64,000 nucleotides of DNA, from NCBI RefSeq assembly GCF_004138325.1, contig NZ_SBLB01000001.1:1559855-1623854 (forward strand). Direction: 5' to 3'. The notes under the pieces were generated by a model, which was not told the DNA's origin, made no database searches, and saw only the letters and a list, made by a program, of their open reading frames with translations. Of the stretch, positions 8,757 to 17,096 are shown piece after piece. The position numbers and the translations under genes were made by a program. Positions within the stretch are counted from its first letter, which is position 1, and every line of letters starts with the position of its first letter. The stretch comes from Spirosoma sordidisoli (GTDB lineage: Bacteria > Bacteroidota > Bacteroidia > Cytophagales > Spirosomataceae).

Positions 8757-9581
8757 TTACAGATCCTCGACCGAGAAAACGTCCAGGGTTTGCTGGCGGA
8801 AGTTGCGGACGCGGGCAAATACGGCCGTCCCGTTGGGCGAACCGGTCTGGTTGGTGTTGCCCTCGACGGTCGAAAAGACGCCATCCCCCACGGCGGTGAT
8901 GATACCGGTATGAAACCAGTCGGGCTTGCCCTGAACGGTTCTACGGAGCAGAAACAAATCGCCGGGGCGCACGCGGGCGGGGTTTTGCCGAACCGTCGGG
9001 CTGCTCAGTAGTCGGCCGCTGTTCTGGCCGGCCCGCGCGACCTCATCGCAGCTAAGCGAACGGGGCATCAGACTCGTAAACACCCGGCCCACAGCCGACG
9101 AGGCCTGATCGAGTATGGCTTGCGCGAACCCCATGCACCACAGTATATCGGGTCCTTCCAGCCCCTCGCAGTAGCTGCGTACCCAGGGCCCCAGATTAGT
9201 CGTGCGCGTACTGGTTTGCAGCTCGGCCGCGAACTGGCTCCGGTGCCGGGCCGCTACCGCTACGATCAGCTCCCGCACCGACTGCCCTGGCTGGGGCTCA
9301 GCCATCGTGAAAGCAGCGCTGAGTGGCCGGGTTAGCCGGTTGAATACCGCCGGGGTAACCACGCCCGTTGGCGATAGCTGTACCCGTTCCTGAAACCGTT
9401 TGACGGCCTGTTCGGTGGCGGGTCCGAAGTCATTGTCGATCTTAACGGCCAGGGCTACCGTCGGAAAAAAGGGTGCGTTCAGGCAAAGCCACTCCTGCAC
9501 CCGCCGGACATCGGCCCCTGTATGGCCCCGTTTTACCGGAGCGGGCGGTATGAGCTCCGTCTGGAAATTTGTCTTCAACAT
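8757..9581 (-). CDS. Peptidoglycan-binding domain protein with CHAP/NlpC-like C-terminus
   Basis: A 274-residue protein. Residues about 18-80 form a PG_binding_1 repeat (RGHTGADVRRVQEWLC, then DNDFGPATEQAVKRFQE). The C-terminal half resembles a CHAP/NlpC-type papain-like hydrolase: Cys149 in PDILWCMGFAQAIL, a basic RPGDLFLLRR strand, His224 in WFHTGIITAVGDG and polar Glu240/Asn242 in VEGNTNQ. Such proteins bind and cut cell-wall peptides. The start at 9581 is chosen because domain homology begins shortly after it, although an in-frame ATG exists at 9710. No convincing signal peptide is visible, so the route to the wall is unclear. It may alternatively be part of a secreted contractile or toxin system. 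Confidence 0.82.
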   Translation of the reverse strand: MLKTNFQTELIPPAPVKRGHTGADVRRVQEWLCLNAPFFPTVALAVKIDNDFGPATEQAVKRFQERVQLSPTGVVTPAVFNRLTRPLSAAFTMAEPQPGQSVRELIVAVAARHRSQFAAELQTSTRTTNLGPWVRSYCEGLEGPDILWCMGFAQAILDQASSAVGRVFTSLMPRSLSCDEVARAGQNSGRLLSSPTVRQNPARVRPGDLFLLRRTVQGKPDWFHTGIITAVGDGVFSTVEGNTNQTGSPNGTAVFARVRNFRQQTLDVFSVEDL

Positions 9582-9840
9582 GATCGGTTCGTTCTGGCTG
9601 GAAAGGAGATTACAGGAAGCGCTGGCGCGGATGATGTTACCCATACAGGAGGGGCCAGGGCGTTGGCAAGGTGCAAAAAAATAGCACACCCCTCTGCGCA
9701 TCATGAGCATCCGGTAATGTGCTGTTTGTCTGACCCGGACAGGCGCTTCCCTCCGAACGATCTACTGGCAGACTACCCTGCCGGCAACCGGACTGTATAC
9801 GGGGAGCAGGCGGAAAAACGTATCTTCCGGCCCGAAACCG

Positions 9841-12162
9841 ATGCCTTTACCTATGCGATTTTTGCCCGTTCTCCTGCTTGTACTGGTAGCTGTAGCTACC
9901 CACGCTCAACCTTTTCAGGCCCTCTGGCTCACCACTTCAACGGCCGACTCGACAGCCCCCAACAGCTGGCACTGCTACCGGCAAACGGCCAGCCTGCGCG
10001 CGGTACCCAACCAGGTCATAGCCCGAATTGCGGTCGACAGTAAATACTGGCTGTGGGTCAACGGCCGGCAGGTGGTTTACGAGGGCGGACTGAAACGCGG
10101 GCCCAATCCGCGCGATACGTACTACGACGAAATCGATCTGGCCCCTTATCTGAAACCCGGCTCCAACACGATTGCGGTGCTGGTCTGGTTCTGGGGCGGT
10201 AAAGGCTTCTCCCACCGCAACAGCGGTCGCACCGGGCTGCTCTTCGACTGCGAGACCAGCGCCGGTCCTTTCCTCAACCGCTTCGGCTGGAAAGCCCAGC
10301 TCCACCCGGCCTACGAGCCTTCGCAGCTATCGAAGCCCAACTTCCGGCTGTCGGAACCCAACATCCGCTTCAACGCCCGGAATGACATAACTGGCTGGTA
10401 CACAGACAACTATGACGATAGTGCATGGCCGCGTGCGTTTATCGTAGGTCGGGCGGGTAACGCGCCCTGGGGGCAGCTCACCAAACGTCCGATTCCGTTG
10501 TTTAAAGATCATGGGTTGAAGAACTACGTACGCACCCAGCGACGCATCGGCAAGGCAAACAGGCCCGACACCCTGATCGGCACGTTGCCTTACGATTGCC
10601 ACGTTTCGCCCGTACTGACCGTTAAAGCCCCCGCTGGCCAGCGTATCATGATCGGCTCCGACACCTACTTCATGGGCGCATCGGGCAGCGACTCGCTGTA
10701 CACCAACGGGGCCGAATATATTACCCGGGCGGGCCAGCAGACCTACGAGTCGCTCGGCTGGCTGTCGGGTCACGAAATCCGGTACGCACTCCCTAAAAGC
10801 GTAACGGTCGTGGCGGTGCAGTACCGGGAAACGGGCTACAACAGCGCCTTTGCCGGGTCGTTCCGGTGCAGCGACCCCATGCTGAATACCCTCTGGACTA
10901 AAGCGCAGCGATCGCTTTACCTCAACATGCGCGACAACTTCATGGACTGCCCCGACCGCGAACGGGCGCAGTGGGCGGGCGACGCGGCCCTGCAGATGGG
11001 CCAGACGTTCTACGCCCTGGACTCGAACAGTACGGCGCTGGGGCGTAAGTTGTTGCTGAACCTGGCCGACTGGCAGCGCCCCGACAGTATCATCTACAAT
11101 CCGGTTCCCGAAACCAACTGGAAGCAGGAACTCCCGGCCCAGTCGCTGATGTCGATGGCCGAAAGCTGGCGGTACTTCCGGCACACGCACGACACCGCTA
11201 CAATTCGGCATATCTACCCCGCCCTGCGCCGGTACCTGGCACTCTGGAAACCCGATTCGACCGGTCAGCTCAACTACCGCAAGGGCGGCTGGGACTGGGG
11301 CGACTGGGGTACCAACCAGGATCAGGTACTTATTCAGCACGGCTGGTACGCCATTGCCCTGCAAACGGCCATCCGCATCGCCAACCTGACCCGACAACCC
11401 GACCACGCCCGGCAGTATCAGCAGCGACTCGACAGCCTGCGTACGTTTCTCAACAGCCCCGTTTGCTGGAACGGCAGCGCCTACCGGCATGCGCAGTATA
11501 CCCAGGAGACCGACGACCGGGCCAACGCGCTGATGGTACTGGCCGGTATAGCCGACTCGACCAAATACGACGCGATCGTACAGGTATTTTCGACCCAGCA
11601 GCACGCCAGTCCGTATATGGAAAAGTTTGTGCTCGAAAGCCTGATCCGGATGAATCGGCTGCCCATGGCCCTCGCCCGCATAAAAACCCGCTATCGCCCC
11701 ATGATCACCAGCCGACTCTCTACGCTGTGGGAGTTGTGGGCCTACGACGATCGGCCCGGTGTGGCGCATGGCAATAGTGGCTATAACCACGGCTGGTCGG
11801 GTGGGCCGCTGCTGCTGATGGCCGAATACGTAGCAGGTATGCAACCGGGCGACCGGATGGGCCAGTACCGGATTTTTCCGCAACTGGCTTCGCTGACGAG
11901 TGTCGCAGCCTCCATGCCCACGGCGGGAGGCCCCCTGTCGGTGCAGATCGCCAAACTACCGGCGGCTCTCAACATGACCGTTACCATTCCGCCCAGGCAG
12001 TCGGCAACGGTTGGCCTGCCGCTGACCGGAACGCCGGCAAAACGGGTGCTGTGCAACGGTAAACCGGTTGCGCAGGTGAGCGGCCTTCGGTTTGTCGAAA
12101 AAAATAGCCGGTACTACGTCGTCGAAGTACCGGCCGGAACCTATCGGTTTTCGGTCAATTAA
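9841..12162 (+). CDS. Alpha-L-rhamnosidase-like glycoside hydrolase (GH78)
   Basis: A 773-residue secreted glycosidase. A signal peptide (PVLLLVLVAVATHAQ) is followed by a beta-sandwich with SKYWLWVNGRQVVYEG and IDLAPYLKPGSNTIAVLVW, the jelly-roll typical of bacterial rhamnosidases. The (alpha/alpha)6 domain carries the GH78 signature DNFMDCPDRERAQWAGDAA, then GGWDWGDWG and WELWAYDDRPGVAHGNSGYN, which hold the acidic residues expected for general acid and base. A C-terminal beta domain completes the usual layout. It probably releases terminal rhamnose from plant polysaccharide or glycosides. A second ATG four codons in (9853) is equally plausible. Its stop codon overlaps that of the convergent gene. 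Confidence 0.9.
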   Translation: MPLPMRFLPVLLLVLVAVATHAQPFQALWLTTSTADSTAPNSWHCYRQTASLRAVPNQVIARIAVDSKYWLWVNGRQVVYEGGLKRGPNPRDTYYDEIDLAPYLKPGSNTIAVLVWFWGGKGFSHRNSGRTGLLFDCETSAGPFLNRFGWKAQLHPAYEPSQLSKPNFRLSEPNIRFNARNDITGWYTDNYDDSAWPRAFIVGRAGNAPWGQLTKRPIPLFKDHGLKNYVRTQRRIGKANRPDTLIGTLPYDCHVSPVLTVKAPAGQRIMIGSDTYFMGASGSDSLYTNGAEYITRAGQQTYESLGWLSGHEIRYALPKSVTVVAVQYRETGYNSAFAGSFRCSDPMLNTLWTKAQRSLYLNMRDNFMDCPDRERAQWAGDAALQMGQTFYALDSNSTALGRKLLLNLADWQRPDSIIYNPVPETNWKQELPAQSLMSMAESWRYFRHTHDTATIRHIYPALRRYLALWKPDSTGQLNYRKGGWDWGDWGTNQDQVLIQHGWYAIALQTAIRIANLTRQPDHARQYQQRLDSLRTFLNSPVCWNGSAYRHAQYTQETDDRANALMVLAGIADSTKYDAIVQVFSTQQHASPYMEKFVLESLIRMNRLPMALARIKTRYRPMITSRLSTLWELWAYDDRPGVAHGNSGYNHGWSGGPLLLMAEYVAGMQPGDRMGQYRIFPQLASLTSVAASMPTAGGPLSVQIAKLPAALNMTVTIPPRQSATVGLPLTGTPAKRVLCNGKPVAQVSGLRFVEKNSRYYVVEVPAGTYRFSVN

Positions 12163-14552
12163 TCGTCGTCGTCATCATCGCCGGCTTTGGCTACGTTCAG
12201 GAAAGCGCCCCGGCGCGGAGCGGGCATAACGGCATGTTCGCCCCTGACGGCCTTCCAGATGATTTCGTTGAACAGCCGATCGTCGATTTTATCGGCATAG
12301 CGCAAGTCGATTTTTTCCGACTGGCGGGCTGGTTCGGTCATGGCCGTGTTTTTGGCTTCGAGGTCTATGTTGGCCGGTTTGTGCTGGTAGGGCGTCAGGT
12401 TGGGGGTGTTCGTGAAGCAGGCGAACATCGGTGTTGCGGCTGCGTCGTACTGGCTCATGGGCGGCAGGCCCAGAATCAGTTCCATGGTGCGGAGCATGCC
12501 CGACGTCGAGTACATGCTGTGCTCTACGTGGTTTCGCTTCGTATAGGGGCTGATCACGAGGGCGGGAGAGCGGTGGGCGTCTACATGGTCGGCTCCGTTC
12601 TGCGCGTCGTCTTCGAGCACAAACACAGCCGACTCTTTCCAGATTGGGCTTTTGGACAGATGGTCGACAAAACGGCCCAGCGCCAGGTCGTTGTCGGCCA
12701 CATGAGCCGCCGGGGTAGGCGCACCGATGCGGGCGCCACTGGTGTGGTCGTTACCGAGCCGGATGCTGCTGAAATGTGGTACCGCGTCGCGTGCGATCAG
12801 CGAATCGAGGTCGCGCTTCCAGATTTCGACCCGCTCAATGTCTTTGATCTTCAGGTCATAATCGGGATAGTTCGGCACAAACCGACCGTCCAGTGCCGAC
12901 CCTTTCCGTTTGGAGTAGGCTTCAAACTCGCCGTAGCTGCGATACCGCAACCCGGCGCGCTGGCAGTAATCCCAGATAAATCCTTTTTTAGGGTACGCAA
13001 TGGGGCGGCTTCCTTCGTAATCGTAGGTGCCGCCCCGCCCGCCGTAGCTGGTGGGCCAGGTCTTTTCCACGTAATCGTTGGCGTAGGCGGCCGTGCTCCA
13101 GTTATGCCCGTCGGCGCTCACCTCGGCATCGACGTAAAAGTTGTCCAGCAGCACAAACTCCCGGGCCAGCGCGTGGTGGTTAGGGGTAACTTTTTCCGGA
13201 AAGATACACAAAGACGTATCGCCATTGCCCTCGGGCATATCGCCAAATAGCTGATCGTAGGTACGGTTTTCCTTGATGATGTAGAACACGTACTTGATCT
13301 GGGCCGACTTCTCCCCTACCCGCTTCGGAATGGGTGAGTTGGCTTCGCCGGCTGCCAGCTTCTCTTTCTCTTTGGTATAGGGCGTATTCTGGTAAACCTG
13401 TTTCGACAGCGTTGCCATCTCTTTGGCAGCGGGCAGGGTAAAGATCGACAGCGTTCCTTTGAACAGACCGGCTATGTATTCGGTACCCGACTCGCGCCGT
13501 TTATACGGGTTGGGGCCGTTGGGGTTGGCCTTCGAGGAGAACCCTTTGCCATTGGCTACCAGCACTTTCTTACCCACCACCTTCACGGCCGTTGGGTACC
13601 AGCCCGTTGGGATGAAGCCCAGCGACCGGCTCCGCCCCGGCTTCGACACGTCAAACACCGCCAGGCAGTTGTTATCGGCATTGGCTACCAGCAGCGTTTT
13701 ACCGTCGGGGGTCAGCGCCAGTCCGTTCGGCGTACTGCCCGCCGGCGCGTCGGGATAGAGCGCCGTCGTTACGGTTTCGAGTACCCGGCGCGTTTTCAGG
13801 TCAATGACCGATACGGCATTGTCGTTGGCGTTGGCCACAAACAGATACTTGCCGTCGCGGCTGAAGGTCAGGTCGTTCGGGCGGCTTCCTACGGCTATCT
13901 CGCCGGTTAGCTTCTGCTGGCCGGGATCGTAGATCAGCACCTTGTCGGCGCCCCAGGCCGTAATATAAAGTTCGTCCGAGACGGGAGACCGCTGGCAGGT
14001 ATAGGCTTCGGCCGGCAGTTTGATGCGGCTGGTGATCTGCTTCGTGGCCAGGTTGCAGACGTACAACATGCTGTCATCTTTGGTGACGGCGTAGAGCGTT
14101 TTGCCGCTCCGATCCGTCTCGACGCCCGCCACCGAAATCCGGACCGGCCAGGGTTTCCCCAGCACGACCGAGTCGGTTTTGACGAGCTTATTGTCCGATA
14201 CGTCGTAGATCAGCACCCGGTTGTCGTTCCCTCCCGAAGCCAGCAGCCGTTTGCCATCGGGGGTGAAACGCAGCCCAACCCACGACCTGGCGATCTCGAC
14301 TTCGCTCAGCAGTTTTTCGCCCGCGATATCGATCAGCTGAATCGTTTGGGTACTCTGTCCGTTGTTGGTCACCGCCAGCCGTCGGCCGTCGGCCGAAACC
14401 GCCAGATTCAGCGGCAGATCGCCCAGCGGCAGTGAGCGACCATAAGGTGTGAGGCTCCAGCCGTTGGGCAGCGTCAGGCGCTGGGCTGATTGGGCAGAAG
14501 CCGCGTACATACCGAAGAGTGTACAGCCGATAAGAAGCAGAAGTCGACGCAT
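12159..14552 (-). CDS. YncE-type beta-propeller fused to phosphoesterase (alkaline phosphatase family)
   Basis: A 797-residue secreted protein. The start at 14552 gives the signal MRRLLLLIGCTLFGMYAASA. Residues about 30-370 are a YVTN/YncE beta-propeller with repeated blades such as VSADGRRLAVTNNGQ, FSRDGKYLFVANANDNAVSV and LTPDGKTLLVANADNN. The C-terminal half is a phosphoesterase family domain with YIIKENRTYDQLFGDM, VSADGHNWSTAAYANDYVEK and FVLEDDAQNGADHVDAHRSP, which supply metal ligands. It ends in six aspartates. Such fusions are frequent in Bacteroidota and Acidobacteria and are thought to release phosphate or phosphodiester substrates outside the cell; the precise substrate is not known. 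Confidence 0.92.
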   Translation of the reverse strand: MRRLLLLIGCTLFGMYAASAQSAQRLTLPNGWSLTPYGRSLPLGDLPLNLAVSADGRRLAVTNNGQSTQTIQLIDIAGEKLLSEVEIARSWVGLRFTPDGKRLLASGGNDNRVLIYDVSDNKLVKTDSVVLGKPWPVRISVAGVETDRSGKTLYAVTKDDSMLYVCNLATKQITSRIKLPAEAYTCQRSPVSDELYITAWGADKVLIYDPGQQKLTGEIAVGSRPNDLTFSRDGKYLFVANANDNAVSVIDLKTRRVLETVTTALYPDAPAGSTPNGLALTPDGKTLLVANADNNCLAVFDVSKPGRSRSLGFIPTGWYPTAVKVVGKKVLVANGKGFSSKANPNGPNPYKRRESGTEYIAGLFKGTLSIFTLPAAKEMATLSKQVYQNTPYTKEKEKLAAGEANSPIPKRVGEKSAQIKYVFYIIKENRTYDQLFGDMPEGNGDTSLCIFPEKVTPNHHALAREFVLLDNFYVDAEVSADGHNWSTAAYANDYVEKTWPTSYGGRGGTYDYEGSRPIAYPKKGFIWDYCQRAGLRYRSYGEFEAYSKRKGSALDGRFVPNYPDYDLKIKDIERVEIWKRDLDSLIARDAVPHFSSIRLGNDHTSGARIGAPTPAAHVADNDLALGRFVDHLSKSPIWKESAVFVLEDDAQNGADHVDAHRSPALVISPYTKRNHVEHSMYSTSGMLRTMELILGLPPMSQYDAAATPMFACFTNTPNLTPYQHKPANIDLEAKNTAMTEPARQSEKIDLRYADKIDDRLFNEIIWKAVRGEHAVMPAPRRGAFLNVAKAGDDDDDD

Positions 14553-14628
14553 AAGAAAGACGTTTTCGTAAAAGTAGACGCAAAAAATCACGGTCATGTT
14601 ACGCTTCTGTTAAAGTCTCACCAACCGC

Positions 14629-15423
14629 TTATTGCTTCAGAAACATGAGCACCGCCTGCGCGAAAGCCGGGGTACTCATGGCCGTATTATGGGTACCCGG
14701 CACCGTAACCAGCCGCGCCCCCGGCACGATATCGATCAGCGACTGCGGATCGCCGTTGTCGTGGTCTTGATCGCCGTTAACGACCAGCAGCGGCACCGTA
14801 ATCCGCCCCAGTTCGGCCCGACTGGCCGTCGGCTGAAACTCCTGCAGCCGGGCCAGCGCAAGGGTATCGGCTCCGCTTCGTTTGGCGTAGGCAACGGCCT
14901 CCTGCAACTCCGGATGCGAGCCGGGTTTGGTCAGGGCTTCGAAAAAGTTTTTGCGCCGGTACCAGTTAGGGTCGGTAAAGTCGGCACTCATGCCCCCCAT
15001 AACCGCCCGCCGGACGGGGGCTTTCATCGTCAGCAGCTTAGCCGTCAGGATGGCCCCGCGCGAATAGCCGACCACATCGTAATTTGTCAGGCCGAGGTGT
15101 TTCATCAGCGCCATGACGTCTTTCAGTTCAGCGTCGTGCTGATAAGCCTCAGCCGTATGGGGCCGGTCGGAGCGGCCGTTACCCCGCAGGTCGAGCGTAA
15201 CGACCCGAAACCCCGCGTCGGCCAGCGCCTGCCGGACGGGGGCGCGTTTCCAGCTTTCGCCATTGGTGATGAAGCCATGCAGCAGCACAACGGGCTGACC
15301 GACTCCGATCACATCGTAATGGATACGGGTCCCGTCGAACGAGGTAAACAGCGGCTCACGCTCGGCCTGGGCACACAGCCAGCCCGGCAGGAGTCCGGCA
15401 ATGAGTAGAAGGAAAAATCTCAT
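14629..15423 (-). CDS. Secreted alpha/beta hydrolase
   Basis: A 264-residue alpha/beta-fold hydrolase with a signal peptide ending near GWLCAQA. The oxyanion region is VVLLHGFITNGESW, the nucleophile elbow is GYSRGA with Ser121, the acid is probably in VVNGDQDHDN, and the catalytic His is in VPGTHNTAMS. The ATG at 15423 is used because the longer frame starts with TTG. It lies 76 bases beyond the YncE/phosphoesterase start on the same strand and may be its upstream operon partner. Substrate is unknown; esterase, lactonase or haloperoxidase-like activities are all possible for the fold. Confidence 0.92.
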   Translation of the reverse strand: MRFFLLLIAGLLPGWLCAQAEREPLFTSFDGTRIHYDVIGVGQPVVLLHGFITNGESWKRAPVRQALADAGFRVVTLDLRGNGRSDRPHTAEAYQHDAELKDVMALMKHLGLTNYDVVGYSRGAILTAKLLTMKAPVRRAVMGGMSADFTDPNWYRRKNFFEALTKPGSHPELQEAVAYAKRSGADTLALARLQEFQPTASRAELGRITVPLLVVNGDQDHDNGDPQSLIDIVPGARLVTVPGTHNTAMSTPAFAQAVLMFLKQ

Positions 15424-15519
15424 CACACGCAAGAGTCAGAAAATGAAACACATAGATCGATAAGTCTAACCTTTCCAGGTTCTACCGGGTTATTCAGCAA
15501 AGAACCATACTCAACGACC

Positions 15520-15783
15520 ATGAATACATTAATCGATCATCTTACCCCCGGCGACGGTGATACCGAACTCATCGGCTCACGCATCGGTCGCATCGATCCC
15601 GAGAACTTCCGTAGTCAGAGTGGCGCAGCCATCGACGATGACGACGAGGGCGATACAGAAGAGGCAGCCCTGACCGACGATGAACCCGTTGACGAAGATG
15701 GCGACCCGACCGGCGAGCACGATCACCACCAGGACGACAACTACGCCCTCGGCGGCCACGTAACCCGGTCAGGTGGCGTATAG
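15520..15783 (+). CDS. Small acidic hypothetical protein
   Basis: An 87-residue protein with no recognised domain. It is strongly acidic in the middle (AAIDDDDEGDTEEAALTDDE) and His/Asp-rich afterwards (GEHDHHQDDNYALGG). The frame shows coding-like third-position GC bias and begins at a clean ATG. A second small acidic protein lies 230 bases downstream with a repeat cluster between them. The acidic and His-rich composition could suit metal binding or an intrinsically disordered protein, but that is only inference. Confidence 0.65.
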   Translation: MNTLIDHLTPGDGDTELIGSRIGRIDPENFRSQSGAAIDDDDEGDTEEAALTDDEPVDEDGDPTGEHDHHQDDNYALGGHVTRSGGV

Positions 15784-15835
15784 AGCCTGCACCCGGCTGG
15801 TGAATGAAGAATTTAAAAAGTTTATCCCTACCCCA

Positions 15836-15987
15836 CTGCCGGGGTCTGCGACCACCGACAGGAAGTAGCCGATCCAAGCCCTGTCGGTGGTCGCAGACCC
15901 CGGCAGGGCTGACGATGGTAAAGTAAACGCCTGAACAAACCCCGACCAAAGCCTGCCCCACTGTCGGGGTCTATGACCACCGACAGG
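15836..15987. repeat. Cluster of three 27-bp REP-like repeats
   Basis: Copies lie at 15836-15862 and 15880-15906 (exact inverted copies, 27 of 27 bases, separated by 17 bases) and at 15961-15987 (same orientation as the first, three substitutions). Each unit is itself an imperfect palindrome: CTGTCGG-GGTC on one side pairs with GACCACCGACAG on the other with a one-base bulge. The arrangement of inverted pair plus single copy between two small genes is typical of REP/BIME elements. The first pair could also act as a terminator for the upstream acidic protein gene. Confidence 0.85.
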
Positions 15988-16013
15988 AGGTAATCAACCA
16001 AACCAACCACGTT

Positions 16014-16280
16014 ATGAACCCCAACGACAACCAATCTTATAACCCTGCCGACGACGATAACCAGGGCGTGGCTCAACTGCTGGCCCAGGCGCAGGAAGCC
16101 AACACCGGAGAACCCCAGGTCGGTGGCATCAACCCCGTGCGGGACCAGGGACCGGAACCCATCAAAGAAGAAGTCAACGAGTCCGACGCCGATGCCAACG
16201 GAGTTAACGACGACCTGCTGGTCGAAGAAGATGTCGAAGCCGGGCAGGTCGACGTCGAGTACGAAGAAGGCGATAACTAA
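16014..16280 (+). CDS. Small acidic hypothetical protein
   Basis: An 88-residue, highly acidic protein with no recognised domain. Asn/Asp/Gln dominate the N-terminus (MNPNDNQSYNPADDDNQ) and Glu/Asp the C-terminus (DDLLVEEDVEAGQVDVEYEE). No signal peptide or membrane segment is visible and it is probably disordered. It resembles the protein at 15520-15783 in size and charge, but there is no clear alignment. The start ATG lies 27 bases after the last REP-like unit. The DoxX gene follows after 36 bases, so the two may share a transcript. Confidence 0.65.
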   Translation: MNPNDNQSYNPADDDNQGVAQLLAQAQEANTGEPQVGGINPVRDQGPEPIKEEVNESDADANGVNDDLLVEEDVEAGQVDVEYEEGDN

Positions 16281-16316
16281 ACCCGCTCCAATCCCCGACC
16301 AGACAGGCCTATCCCC

Positions 16317-16697
16317 ATGACCAATACGCAACTTGCTCAACTTGTTATCCGATTGGGACTGGGCATCAACATGCTCATGCACGGTCTGGTACGCATTCCT
16401 AAACTCAGCGCGTTCGTCGCTAAAACCGGCGCCGGCTTTGCCAATACCATCCTGCCTGCGATACTGACCAATGTCTTCCTCTACACGCTTCCTTTCGTGG
16501 AGTTTGCCAGTGGCGTGCTGATCCTGCTGGGCGGGCAGTTTAGTCGCTGGGGCTACTTCATCGGCGGGCTTACCATCAGCGCGCTGCTCTTCGGTACCAC
16601 TCTGAAAGAGGACTGGCAAAGCGCTGGTACCCAGCTCATCTACGTCATCGCCTTTTACCTGGCCCTGCGCGGCCTCGACGATCGGGGTCGACGGTAA
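16317..16697 (+). CDS. DoxX family membrane protein
   Basis: A 126-residue protein with about four hydrophobic helices, matching DoxX/DoxD size and layout. The N-terminus RLGLGINMLMHGLVRIPKLS is typical of the family, with helices near residues 55-73, 80-97 and 103-119. DoxX proteins are inner-membrane proteins associated with quinone-linked or thiol redox processes and with redox stress; a specific reaction cannot be assigned. It follows the acidic protein gene closely and is followed by a strong hairpin. Confidence 0.88.
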   Translation: MTNTQLAQLVIRLGLGINMLMHGLVRIPKLSAFVAKTGAGFANTILPAILTNVFLYTLPFVEFASGVLILLGGQFSRWGYFIGGLTISALLFGTTLKEDWQSAGTQLIYVIAFYLALRGLDDRGRR

Positions 16698-17096
16698 CCA
16701 TATGGCCATAGCTGCGCCATAGCGGCCCCAACAGAATACTATTCCAGCGGGCTGGGTTGATCCGGATACAGGCCCGGGATCGACCCGGCCCGCTGGTTTC
16801 TGGTCACGAACGCAGCGCCGGTCCGATCGTGGGCCGGGACCGCATCGGCAATGGGCTCAACCGATTACAGAAAAGAATCGGTAAGCCACGACCTTCTTTT
16901 TTTGGCCAGACAGCAACCCGACCGACCTGGGCCGCCGGCTTACGTATCCCGTAATCAGACCGGCGTATAACGGGCTGAGTAGGCATATTCAGGGAAACTT
17001 TCCGATATTTGTTCTGTTTGCCCGGAACGCACCTACCCAACTGATTGTTAAAATTATACCGTAAGGACGCAACAAACTACGCGACCAACCGACACT
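16698..17096. other. Intergenic region between doxX-like gene and sufB
   Basis: About 400 bases without a convincing gene. It contains the large hairpin at 16744-16796 and a short 7-bp hairpin at 16860-16882. The rest shows weak similarity to coding sequence in several frames but no frame has a plausible start, composition or domain. The sufB promoter should lie in the last 100 bases; the segment GATATTTG at about 17005 is one mismatch from the Bacteroidota -7 consensus. Confidence 0.6.
16744..16796 (+). terminator. Long GC-rich hairpin downstream of DoxX gene
   Basis: The left arm (16744-16763, beginning CCAGCGGGC) pairs with the right arm (16776-16796, ending GCCCGCTGG) over about 20 bp with one bulge and one mismatch, around a 12-base loop. 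It is followed by TTTC rather than a long T-run, so termination is likely but not certain. It could alternatively be a REP-like element. Confidence 0.55.

Noticed and set aside
10327..11883. A 518-codon minus-strand ORF
   Set aside because: Antisense shadow of the rhamnosidase gene; no domain, and the real gene has GH78 signatures.
12234..13250. A 338-codon plus-strand ORF
   Set aside because: Antisense to the YncE/phosphoesterase gene; composition is His/Arg/Val-rich without motifs.
16804..17040. A 78-codon minus-strand ORF
   Set aside because: It lies in a hairpin-containing intergenic region and has no recognisable domain or coding pattern.
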